From: Bifidobacterium pseudocatenulatum DSM 20438 = JCM 1200 = LMG 10505
Lineage (GTDB): Bacteria > Actinomycetota > Actinomycetes > Actinomycetales > Bifidobacteriaceae
DNA length: 64,000 nucleotides
Direction: 5' to 3'
Assembly (NCBI RefSeq): GCF_001025215.1
Contig: NZ_AP012330.1
Coordinates: 496,001 to 560,000, forward strand
Shown here: one piece after another, positions 31,791-39,921 of the stretch
How the letters are laid out: every line of letters starts with the position of its first letter
Position numbering within the stretch: the first letter of the stretch is position 1
Made by a program: the position numbers and the translations under genes
Notes under the pieces: generated by a model
The model's input: the letters and a program-made list of their open reading frames with translations, nothing else
Told to the model about the DNA's origin: nothing
Databases searched by the model: none

Positions 31791-33601
31791 CATGGTGGAA
31801 CCGACGCAACACAAAAGCCATTACCATGCTTGTCAAGCAAATAGCGGCATTGACGGCAATGCTGACGGTGCTTTCCTGCGCCGGATGTGCGACTTCGTCA
31901 CCCAACGATAATGAACAATCGCAATCATCGGATTCGTCACAGACGCATGAGCAAGTCAAGAAAAGCGCTGAACAAAGCATCGACGGCGCACACTTGCGCG
32001 ACAACGAATCGTTATACAAGGTGTATGACGACAGCGGTGTCGAAACCATGTATTTGACGGTATCGCGCGGTAATTCGTCGGAAGGCACCGACCATAGCTG
32101 GAGCGAAATCAACCAGTATTCCGTTGATGACTATGCGGCCATGGGCGTTGACCGCTACAAGGTCAATGGTTTGCTGCAGGTCGGCGACGAACAAGGACCG
32201 GTTTCCGGGGAGCTTGGTTTTGGTGAAAGCGCGCCGAACGCCACCGTGCAGATACGTGGCCAGTCATCGAGTAAAAACGAGCAGAAGAACTACAAGATCG
32301 AGTTGAAAAGCGGCAAAGGCAAGTGGCGTGGGCAGCGTACCATCGCATTGAACAAGCATATGGGCGAAGGTCTGCGTTTCCGTAACAAAATGGCGTACGA
32401 TCTCATCAAAGGCATCGACCAGATGATGGGACTGCGCACGCAATTCGTGCACTTGTACGTGAAAGACGAGACCAGCGGATCGGATTCCTTCGACGATTAC
32501 GGTCTGTACACGCAAGTCGAACAGCTCAACAAAACCGCATTGCAGGTGCACGGACTCGATAAAAACGGACAGCTGTACAAAGTCAATTATTTCGAATTCT
32601 ATCGAGACGAAGACGTGATCAAACTCGCCGATGATCCTGACTACGATCAAGCGAAATTCGAAGAAAAACTGGAAATCAAAGGCGACAACGACCATACCAA
32701 ACTGATCGCCATGCTGAACGATCTCAATGATTATTCAGTGCCGATGGGCGAAATCCTCGGCAAATATTTCGATACCGAAAATCTCGCATATTGGATGGCA
32801 TTCCAATTGCTGACCGGCAATATCGATACGCAAAGCCGCAATATGTACCTGTATAGTCCCACGAATTCGGATACGTTTTACCTGCTCGACTGGGATAACG
32901 ATGGTATGCTCATGCGCAAGGAATACGAGATCAGGCAACGTTCCGAGGGCCAAAGCTGGGAGAACGGTGTCAGCAACTATTGGGGCAACATACTGTTCCG
33001 ACGTTGTCTGCAAACCAAGTCGTTCCGAACCGCGCTCGGCAAGGCCGTGAAAGACGAATACAAGTATATGAGCGCCGATCGCATCAATTCCATGGTGCGG
33101 CGGTACCGTTCCATCGTTGAACCATACGTGCGGAAGATGCCCGACTGCATGCATGAGCCTCTGACGTCAAGCCAATACGACACGGTGGCAAACCAATTGC
33201 ATAGCGAAATCGAACAGAACTACCAGACGTACCGAACCGGGTTCAATAAGCCCATGCCGTTCTATATCGGCAAGCCGACTCCTACCAACGGCAAGCTCAA
33301 ACTCAGCTGGGATGTCTCCTATGATTTCAACGATGAGGATCTGCGCTATAGCGTTACCGTGGCCAAGGATTACGAAGGCAAAGACGTGGTGTTCACACAG
33401 AGCGACCTCGTATTGCCGGAAGCCGTGATGGATATGCCTGGTGAAGGCCAGTACTTCATCAAGGTGAGCGTGCGCAATGCATCAGGCGAGACGCAGGACG
33501 CGTTTGACTACTACGTCACCGACGGCAACAAGGTCTACGGCACCAAGTGTTTCTATGTGAAAGCCGACGGCAGCATTGTGGAGGATGCCAATGTGCAGTG
33601 A
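31787..33601 (+). CDS. CotH-like lipoprotein
   Basis: The 604-residue protein has an N-terminal lipoprotein signal (LTVLSCAGCATS, two possible lipobox cysteines), a Ser-rich linker, and a CotH-kinase-like domain. Family features visible are NATVQIRGQSSSKNEQKNY, YGLYTQVEQLNK and the acidic FYLLDWDNDG. Bacillus CotH is an atypical kinase that phosphorylates spore-coat proteins. Secreted CotH proteins near polysaccharide and VTC/DUF4956 genes have no settled role. A C-terminal fibronectin-like stretch (about 490-590) follows. Being extracellular, it could modify or anchor the polymer. The start overlaps pelG by 4 bp. Confidence 0.85.
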   Translation: MTWWNRRNTKAITMLVKQIAALTAMLTVLSCAGCATSSPNDNEQSQSSDSSQTHEQVKKSAEQSIDGAHLRDNESLYKVYDDSGVETMYLTVSRGNSSEGTDHSWSEINQYSVDDYAAMGVDRYKVNGLLQVGDEQGPVSGELGFGESAPNATVQIRGQSSSKNEQKNYKIELKSGKGKWRGQRTIALNKHMGEGLRFRNKMAYDLIKGIDQMMGLRTQFVHLYVKDETSGSDSFDDYGLYTQVEQLNKTALQVHGLDKNGQLYKVNYFEFYRDEDVIKLADDPDYDQAKFEEKLEIKGDNDHTKLIAMLNDLNDYSVPMGEILGKYFDTENLAYWMAFQLLTGNIDTQSRNMYLYSPTNSDTFYLLDWDNDGMLMRKEYEIRQRSEGQSWENGVSNYWGNILFRRCLQTKSFRTALGKAVKDEYKYMSADRINSMVRRYRSIVEPYVRKMPDCMHEPLTSSQYDTVANQLHSEIEQNYQTYRTGFNKPMPFYIGKPTPTNGKLKLSWDVSYDFNDEDLRYSVTVAKDYEGKDVVFTQSDLVLPEAVMDMPGEGQYFIKVSVRNASGETQDAFDYYVTDGNKVYGTKCFYVKADGSIVEDANVQ

Positions 33602-34415
33602 TGGTGGCAATCGCGGAACGTCGCTGCTGCAACGTATCAAACATCGCGTCGGCGAGGAATTATCCGTTCCACCGCGCACAGCCAAGGAACGGTTCCGTCA
33701 TGAGCTCAAATATCTGATCTCATACGCGCAAAAAGCCGACTTGAACGTGCGTATGGCGCCGCTGCTTGGCCTCGACAAGCATGCGAAAAACGGCGGCTAT
33801 ATGATTCGCAGCCTGTATTTCGACGATTATTGGAACACCGCATATCAGGAAAAAGTCGACGGTGTGCTGCTGCGTAGGAAATACCGTATTCGCATCTACG
33901 ATTACAGCGATCGTGTGATCAAACTGGAACGCAAACGCAAAAGCGACAGTTGGATCTACAAGGAGGATGCACCGCTCACGCACGAGCAGTTCGACCGTAT
34001 TCTTGCCGGCGATTATGAATTTCTGCGTGACAGCGAGTATCAGTTGTGCCGCGAGTTTTATGTGGAATGCATGTGCAATGTGATGCGCCCTCGCGTGATC
34101 GTCGATTATGAGCGCGAACCGTGGATTCTTGACGCCGGTACCGTGCGCGTCACCTTCGATATGAACGTGCGTGCGGCGGTTGGAGGATTCGATGTTTTCG
34201 ACTCCACACTGCCGGTACTGCCCGTGCTTGAGCCGGGAAAACTGGTGATGGAGGTCAAATTCACCGAATTCCTGCCGCAAGTGGTGCGTGATCTGCTGCC
34301 CGGCAAGGCGCAGGAGTTGACATCGGCTTCGAAATACGTGCTCTGTTATGACAAAGCCTCGTATTTGCGGGGATTCGGCTACTGGCAGGAAGGTTGGAGC
34401 GTGCCGAGCCTGTAA
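33591..34415 (+). CDS. VTC-domain protein (polyphosphate polymerase-like)
   Basis: The 274-residue cytoplasmic protein has the VTC domain, a triphosphate-tunnel fold that in yeast Vtc4 makes polyphosphate. Visible features are FRHELKYLIS at the N-terminus, SLYFDDYWNTAY, RRKYRIRIYDYSDRVIKLER lining the tunnel with basic residues, and VMEVKFTEFLP at the end. I chose the ATG at 33591 because GGAGG lies 6 nt upstream; ATG 33585 is an alternative. It overlaps the cotH-like gene by 11 bp. VTC, DUF4956 and CotH genes commonly travel together in bacteria, with unknown joint function. Confidence 0.85.
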   Translation: MCSDGGNRGTSLLQRIKHRVGEELSVPPRTAKERFRHELKYLISYAQKADLNVRMAPLLGLDKHAKNGGYMIRSLYFDDYWNTAYQEKVDGVLLRRKYRIRIYDYSDRVIKLERKRKSDSWIYKEDAPLTHEQFDRILAGDYEFLRDSEYQLCREFYVECMCNVMRPRVIVDYEREPWILDAGTVRVTFDMNVRAAVGGFDVFDSTLPVLPVLEPGKLVMEVKFTEFLPQVVRDLLPGKAQELTSASKYVLCYDKASYLRGFGYWQEGWSVPSL

Positions 34416-34504
34416 AGCCAAGTCTGTAACCAGCTGGCATGTTGACTGGCATTCCAGCAAAAACAAACGTTACGAATCAAGGAAGCAGGAGAGAAAGAAA
34501 CCAT

Positions 34505-35170
34505 ATGAGTGTCAATGACATGATCAAAAAGTCGGTGCTGAAATCCTTCGGCCAATACAATGTGCCCAAAATGGCGCTGGCGTTGCTGGTGGCGTTGATC
34601 GTCGGCATCGTCATTTACTGCGTGTACCGCCGTTTCTACACGGGTGTGGTGTATTCGCGCAGTTTTGCCGTTACGTTGGTGGGCATGTGCGTGCTCACCT
34701 GCATGGTCACGCTGGCCATCAGTACGAATATTGTGATTTCGCTTGGTATGGTCGGTGCATTATCGATTGTGCGCTACCGTACCGCGGTCAAGGATCCGAT
34801 GGATCTGTTGTATTTGTTCTGGGCGATCACGTCTGGTATTGCGGCGGGCGCCGGCATGTATGTGCTGGTGATTGTTGCCGGATTGGTGATGATCGGCATG
34901 TTGGCGCTGTTCTACTCGCGTCAAGACAAGGGGCGCGTGTACATTGCGGTGATCCACTATGTGGGCGATGTAGTGGGAGATGAGATCACGCGCGCGTTCG
35001 GACGCACCAAATTCTTCGTCAAATCCAAAACCATGCGTGGCGAACGCACGGAAATGGCGGTTGAAGTATTCTGTGATGATAAGGACATGACGTTCGCGGA
35101 ACGCGTTCGCGCCATTGAGGGTGTCGAAGACGTGACGCTGATACAGTACAACGGTGAGTATCATGGGTAA
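34505..35170 (+). CDS. DUF4956 membrane protein
   Basis: The 221-residue protein has four or so membrane helices in its first 140 residues (ALALLVALIVGIVIYCVY, then FAVTLVGMCVLTCMVTLAI and others) and a cytoplasmic C-terminal domain of about 80 residues. The segment ISLGMVGALSIVRYRTAVKD is characteristic of DUF4956, a family usually encoded next to VTC-domain proteins. I chose the ATG at 34505 because AGGAG lies upstream, although the gap of about 13 nt is long. The 89-nt gap from the VTC gene is the only clear break within the operon and holds no obvious promoter or terminator. Confidence 0.82.
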   Translation: MSVNDMIKKSVLKSFGQYNVPKMALALLVALIVGIVIYCVYRRFYTGVVYSRSFAVTLVGMCVLTCMVTLAISTNIVISLGMVGALSIVRYRTAVKDPMDLLYLFWAITSGIAAGAGMYVLVIVAGLVMIGMLALFYSRQDKGRVYIAVIHYVGDVVGDEITRAFGRTKFFVKSKTMRGERTEMAVEVFCDDKDMTFAERVRAIEGVEDVTLIQYNGEYHG

Positions 35171-37400
35171 TCAATTCGATGTTGCCGCAGGCGCGCGGCT
35201 GGAATCCACGGGCAGGGCGCCCAGCAACGACGAAATCGTACCCAGATTCTCTCTTGACGACATCAACCAGGCGTTTGACAACAACGAATTCTGCTTCTAC
35301 CTGCAACCCAAATGCAATGCTGAAACCGGCGCAATCGTGGGTGCGGAGGCGTTGGTGCGTTGGAATCATCCGGAATATGGCTTGGTGTCTCCCGGCGAAT
35401 TCATTCCTCTGCTTGAACGTGAGTCAATGGTCACGCGGTTCGATTTGTTCATCTGGCGTTCCGTGTGTGAAATGCTGTCGCGTTGGGATGGGGAGGGGCG
35501 CAATCTGGTGCCGGTGTCCGTCAACGTGTCGATGACGGATATCGAGGCGATCGATGTGGCGCGAGTGCTTGGCGACCTGCTCGATCGGTTCAGCATCGAT
35601 GCTCGCCTGCTGCAGGTGGAGATCACAGAAAGTGCGATCGCACATAACATGGATGTGGTCGAAGAGACCATTCGGGACCTGCATGCGCGAGGCATTGCCG
35701 TGCTGATGGACGATTTTGGGTCGGCGTATTCGTCACTCAACATGTTGAAGGACATCAACGTCGATGCCATCAAACTCGACATGAAATTCGTTGACCTGAA
35801 TGCTGACAATGCGGCGAAAGGTTTGAAAATCATCGAATCCGTGATCGACATGGCCTACCAGCTGAGACTGTCGATCATTGCGGAGGGTGCGCAGACCGCC
35901 GAACAGGTGAGCAAGCTGCGTGAGCTGGGATGCATGTACATCCAAGGATATTATTTCTACCGTCCGCTCACTGTGGGAAAGATGGAGGATTTGCTGGAAC
36001 ACCGCCCGGATGACCAGCATTTCTGGAATATCTCCAAAGATCTGATGCATCGCGACTACCGCATGTCGACGAACGGCCGCAGCATGCTCGAATCGTCGTC
36101 ATTGTCGGCGCATATTTTTGAAATCCTTAACAAGGGCGTTGCGGAACTGTCCCGACTGAATCTCATCACGGGAGAATATCGCACCATCAAACGCGATCCG
36201 AAACTTCCGGACGTGTATGCGGATGATTTTCATGATTTCTGCCATGCATTGGTTTCAAAACGGATCATTCATCCAGATGATGCCGGAGAATTCCTGAAAC
36301 ACACGCGATTGTCTGATTTGCGCGACCAACTATTCAGTAAGAAAAAATCGGAATTCACGTATTTTAGAAGCGAGGTCGAGGCGAAAACCAGCGTGATCGC
36401 ATTCGGTATGCTGGTACCCCCTGATTGCAGCGAGGCCAATCCGTGGGCCGTGGTGCTGATCGGATTCGACCTGTCGCTCGACCTAATCGCCAAGAACATG
36501 AAGGAAATCTATCGGCAGGACTCCTTGACGGGATTGCTCAACCGCAATGCATACGACAGCGATGTGGAGCAGCTGCGGAGCGCCGACATCGGGGCGGTGG
36601 TGTGCGTGTATGCGGATATGATCGGCCTGCACGAGGTGAACAACCATCTCGGGCATAAGCAGGGCAACCGCATGTTGTGTGAGTTCGCGGACGCGGCGCG
36701 CGCGTTCTTCGGCGATGACCGGTTGTATCGCATCGGCGGCGACGAATTCGTGATAATCAGTTCCGCGCATACGGAAGCGCAGACACGCAAGCAGCTGAAC
36801 TACATGCGTGAGCGCTTGCATACGCAAGGCTGCGAGATATCAGTGGGCGTAGCGTCGAGCGAGTCGACTTCCGATCTGCCGAAAATCGTCGAACAGGCCG
36901 AAAACGAGATGCGCCGCGAAAAGAAGGAATACTACGTGCGAGGCGGCAGCAAACGCCAGCTGCGCGGGCTCAACAAAAAACTTGAGGACATTCTGGTGCG
37001 TAATCAGGATATGGAATCGTTGCTGCGGCATTTGAACGGACGCTATTCAATCGCATGCATGGTGAATCTGCGTACTGACTCACAGCGTGCGATCATGGTG
37101 CCCGACTATTTCCAGAAGATGCTTGACGCGCATGACGGTTCGTTCAAAAGCGCGCTGCATGACTATTGCGAACGATTGGTGGCGCCGTTCTGCAAAGACA
37201 GTTTCTCCCTGCTTATGGATTACGACTTCATTCATGCCCGCGTCGAGTCGGTCGGCGTGTTGCAGTACGGGTACACGCGAAACGACGGAGAGAAGTTCCT
37301 GCTTACGATTTTCGCCGATCGACGTTCCAAAGACGAGACCATGTGGGTGTTCTCCAAGGATGATCTGCCGCAGGTCGAGCTGGAATTATTCGAGTCATAA
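35163..37400 (+). CDS. EAL-GGDEF cyclic-di-GMP enzyme
   Basis: The 745-residue cytoplasmic protein has an N-terminal EAL phosphodiesterase domain (about 30-280), a PAS-like middle, a GGDEF diguanylate cyclase domain (about 450-570) and an unassigned C-terminal domain. This is the reverse of the common GGDEF-EAL order. All EAL catalytic residues seem present: E62 (EALVRW), N121, E153, D183/D184 (DDFG), K204, E241 and Q261. The cyclase signature GGDEF (525-529) is intact, but the inhibitory RxxD site is missing (FGDD at 516-519). It overlaps DUF4956 by 8 bp and ends the operon, so it probably sets the c-di-GMP level read by the PelD-like protein. Direction of net activity is unknown. Confidence 0.92.
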   Translation: MGNQFDVAAGARLESTGRAPSNDEIVPRFSLDDINQAFDNNEFCFYLQPKCNAETGAIVGAEALVRWNHPEYGLVSPGEFIPLLERESMVTRFDLFIWRSVCEMLSRWDGEGRNLVPVSVNVSMTDIEAIDVARVLGDLLDRFSIDARLLQVEITESAIAHNMDVVEETIRDLHARGIAVLMDDFGSAYSSLNMLKDINVDAIKLDMKFVDLNADNAAKGLKIIESVIDMAYQLRLSIIAEGAQTAEQVSKLRELGCMYIQGYYFYRPLTVGKMEDLLEHRPDDQHFWNISKDLMHRDYRMSTNGRSMLESSSLSAHIFEILNKGVAELSRLNLITGEYRTIKRDPKLPDVYADDFHDFCHALVSKRIIHPDDAGEFLKHTRLSDLRDQLFSKKKSEFTYFRSEVEAKTSVIAFGMLVPPDCSEANPWAVVLIGFDLSLDLIAKNMKEIYRQDSLTGLLNRNAYDSDVEQLRSADIGAVVCVYADMIGLHEVNNHLGHKQGNRMLCEFADAARAFFGDDRLYRIGGDEFVIISSAHTEAQTRKQLNYMRERLHTQGCEISVGVASSESTSDLPKIVEQAENEMRREKKEYYVRGGSKRQLRGLNKKLEDILVRNQDMESLLRHLNGRYSIACMVNLRTDSQRAIMVPDYFQKMLDAHDGSFKSALHDYCERLVAPFCKDSFSLLMDYDFIHARVESVGVLQYGYTRNDGEKFLLTIFADRRSKDETMWVFSKDDLPQVELELFES

Positions 37401-37450
37401 GGCCGTATTGTCTGGTTTTATGCGTTTTTGTGTGATGCGTTCGCATATTT

Positions 37451-37466
37451 TGTGAGAACGCTCACA
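37451..37466. promoter_or_regulatory. LacI-type operator upstream of fucO
   Basis: TGTGAG-aacg-CTCACA is a 16-bp near-perfect palindrome 120 bp upstream of the fucO start. It resembles sites of bifidobacterial LacI-family regulators of sugar and fermentation genes. No regulator gene lies nearby, so a global regulator is likely. Confidence 0.5.
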
Positions 37467-37585
37467 GAAAAGGTTGTGTCGATTTCCAGCCGAATCGCAA
37501 CATGGGGTCTATGATGAGAATCGTTGGTCATGGCAACGGTTGCTATGACACGGCGAACAAGCACAGTCGCTTAAAGGAGACATCT

Positions 37586-38737
37586 ATGGTCTATCGCATG
37601 ATTTTCAACCAGACTGCATACTTCGGTCGCGGCGCCATCAAGGAGATCCCGGGCGTTGCCAAGTCCCATGGCTTCACCAAGGCGTTCATCGTCACCGATC
37701 CGGTACTGCTGGAAACCGGCACCGTCAAGAAGGTCACCGATGTGCTTGATGAGGCAGGCATGCCGTACGAGGTCTTCGACAATGTCAAGCCGAACCCGCC
37801 GGTCGAATGCATTCAGGATGGCGTTGCCAAGTTCGCCGCATCCGGTGCTGATTTCCTGATCGGTCTGGGCGGCGGCTCCCCGCAAGACACCTGCAAGGGC
37901 ATCGGCATCATCACCGCCAACCCGGAGTTTGCCGATGTGCTCTCCCTGGAAGGCGTTGCCGACACCAAGAACCCGTCCGTGCCGATCTTCGGCGTGCCGA
38001 CCACCGCAGGCACCGCTTCGGAAACCACCATCAACTATGTGGTCACCGATACCGCCAACAAGCGTAAGTTCGTGGCCGTCGACCCGCACGACATTCCGAT
38101 CGTCGCCTTCGTCGATCCTGATCTGACCGACTCCATGCCGCGCGGCCTCAAGGTCGCCACCGGTCTTGACGCCCTGACCCACGCCATTGAAGGCTACATC
38201 ACTCCGGGCGCCTGGAGCCTGTCCGACTGCCTGAGCATGCAGACCATCCGCATGATTGCCAAGAACCTTGCCAAGAGCGCTGACGGCGACGTTCCTGCAG
38301 GCGAGCAGATGGCCTACGCCTCCTACATCACCGGCATGGCCTACTCCAACGTCGGCCTCGGTCTGGTGCATGGCATGGCCCACCCGCTGGGCGGCCGCCT
38401 CGGCGTTGCCCACGGCGTTGCCAACGGCATTCTGCTGGCACCGGTCATGGAATACAACAAGGACTTCACCGGCGAGAAGTATCGTGACATCGCCGACGCC
38501 TTCGGTGTCGAAGATGCCTACACCGGCGATCTCGAGACGGTTCGCGAAGAAGCCGTCCAGGCCGTGCACAAGCTCACCGTCGACCTGAAGAACCCGACCA
38601 CCATCTCCGAAGTCGGCGCAACCGAAGCCGATCTGGAAGCACTGGCCCACGACGCCTTCAACGACGTGTGCACCCCGGGCAACCCGCGTCAGGCCACCGA
38701 AGAAGACATCCTCGCCATCTACAAGAGCCTGATGTAA
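37586..38737 (+). CDS. fucO: Iron-dependent lactaldehyde reductase (1,2-propanediol oxidoreductase)
   Basis: FucO reduces L-lactaldehyde, formed from fucose or rhamnose breakdown, to 1,2-propanediol with NADH. The 383-residue group III alcohol dehydrogenase shows the NAD-binding IGLGGGSPQDTCKGI, the GVPTTAGTASETT loop, and metal ligands in ATGLDALTHAIEGY and VHGMAHPLGGRLGVAHG. I chose the ATG at 37586 because AAAGGAG lies 6 nt upstream. It is a single gene with strong codon bias, a LacI-type operator and a strong terminator. A broader alcohol dehydrogenase role in fermentation is possible. Confidence 0.9.
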   Translation: MVYRMIFNQTAYFGRGAIKEIPGVAKSHGFTKAFIVTDPVLLETGTVKKVTDVLDEAGMPYEVFDNVKPNPPVECIQDGVAKFAASGADFLIGLGGGSPQDTCKGIGIITANPEFADVLSLEGVADTKNPSVPIFGVPTTAGTASETTINYVVTDTANKRKFVAVDPHDIPIVAFVDPDLTDSMPRGLKVATGLDALTHAIEGYITPGAWSLSDCLSMQTIRMIAKNLAKSADGDVPAGEQMAYASYITGMAYSNVGLGLVHGMAHPLGGRLGVAHGVANGILLAPVMEYNKDFTGEKYRDIADAFGVEDAYTGDLETVREEAVQAVHKLTVDLKNPTTISEVGATEADLEALAHDAFNDVCTPGNPRQATEEDILAIYKSLM

Positions 38738-38820
38738 TGCGAAAACTCTCACGAATCGGCAATCGCATGCAGCGAATCTGCAGTGAAACCCGATTGTGAG
38801 AGAACATCGCTGAAAGCATT

Positions 38821-38867
38821 AAAAATCGTGGTGCGAAACTTCACAAAGCATTCGCACCACGATTTTT
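38821..38867 (+). terminator. fucO terminator
   Basis: A perfect 17-bp stem, AAAAATCGTGGTGCGAA with TTCGCACCACGATTTTT, has a 13-nt loop. A weaker hairpin (CTCTCACGAATCGG with CCGATTGTGAGAG) lies just before it at 38746-38802. Confidence 0.92.
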
Positions 38868-38943
38868 ATATCTGCACATAAATTACGGATTAATCGAAAT
38901 AATGTAAACAATAATCCGTGATTATCAATCGCAAGTATTGGAA

Positions 38944-39867
38944 TTACTCGTGCTTTTCGCTCCACTCCTCATCGGTGGGAGTGTCATCGTACCATTCGCG
39001 GCCTTCCTGCTCGGCCAATTCCATCTGCTCGTTGATCCACGCCGCCTCCGCAGGATTGATATCGGCGGTGTCAAGCACCTTCTGCCATACCGGATACAGC
39101 AGATGCATCACCGGATATAGCGCGGTGAGCAGAATCTCCGGCTTATGCTTGCGCGAATGCTGTGGATGCGCGTCGAACGTGTTCTTGAAACGACGCATGT
39201 AATTGTTGAACGACGTGAGCGACGTGTCCATACGGCGGGCGCTGATGCCGGCGATCATACGCGGGCAGTACACGGTTTTCAGATCCTTGCCCAGCAGATG
39301 CAGCGAAATATCGATATCCTCATGCATCACATCGGCCTTGTCTCGGCACACTTCGTCAGAAATTTCGCGCCAAGCTGAAGCGCGGACCGCCATATTCGAG
39401 CCAAACAGCAACGGCTGGCCGCCATCGGCCTTGTAAATACGCTTGCGTGTGGAATTATCCCCACGCAAACCAAAATGGCGGCTCGGCAGATCGTAATACA
39501 TCACCGGACCAGTGGCACCCATGGCCTCCGGGTCCTCAGTGAAAATGCCGGACACCACTTCGACCCAATCCGGGCGAATCATGCAATCGGCGTCGAAACG
39601 GCCCAGAATGTCGCCGGTGGCGTGGTTCAAACCATAATCGCGCGTCGGAATCAGCCCCTGCTCCTCATCCTGATGCAGCAGACGGATGGGTGCTTCCGGG
39701 TGGTCTTTGATGAACTGCTCCACCATGGCCACCGTCGAATCGGTGGAACGATTGTCGACAACGATCACTTCATGGGGCATCACGGTCTGCCTAGTGGCAT
39801 TCAACAGGCAATCGTTGATACGCTCCTCTTCATTCCAAGCGGGGATGACAATTGAAACGTTCAGCAT
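38944..39867 (-). CDS. Family 2 glycosyltransferase
   Basis: The 307-residue enzyme has a GT-A fold with VSIVIPAWNEEERI at the N-terminus, VVDNRSTDSTV, and the metal-binding FDADCM (DxD). A hydrophobic stretch near residues 245-265 may touch the membrane, but there are no clear transmembrane helices. The closest groups transfer sugars to lipids or polysaccharides; the acceptor is unknown. I chose the ATG at 39867 because the minus-strand -10 TATTGT lies 7 nt before it; a GTG three codons earlier is the alternative. It shares a short bidirectional promoter region with the AI-2E-family gene. Confidence 0.85.
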   Translation of the reverse strand: MLNVSIVIPAWNEEERINDCLLNATRQTVMPHEVIVVDNRSTDSTVAMVEQFIKDHPEAPIRLLHQDEEQGLIPTRDYGLNHATGDILGRFDADCMIRPDWVEVVSGIFTEDPEAMGATGPVMYYDLPSRHFGLRGDNSTRKRIYKADGGQPLLFGSNMAVRASAWREISDEVCRDKADVMHEDIDISLHLLGKDLKTVYCPRMIAGISARRMDTSLTSFNNYMRRFKNTFDAHPQHSRKHKPEILLTALYPVMHLLYPVWQKVLDTADINPAEAAWINEQMELAEQEGREWYDDTPTDEEWSEKHE

Positions 39868-39921
39868 AACTACCACAATAGCTCAGCCTGTACACGACGC
39901 CTATCGCTACAATAGGGAGCC
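39868..39921. promoter_or_regulatory. Divergent promoter between glycosyltransferase and AI-2E-family genes
   Basis: This 54-bp gap holds two outward-facing -10 hexamers: TATTGT (minus strand, 39875-39880) 7 nt before the glycosyltransferase ATG, and TACAAT (plus strand, 39908-39913) 8 nt before the other ATG. Both genes appear leaderless. Confidence 0.5.
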
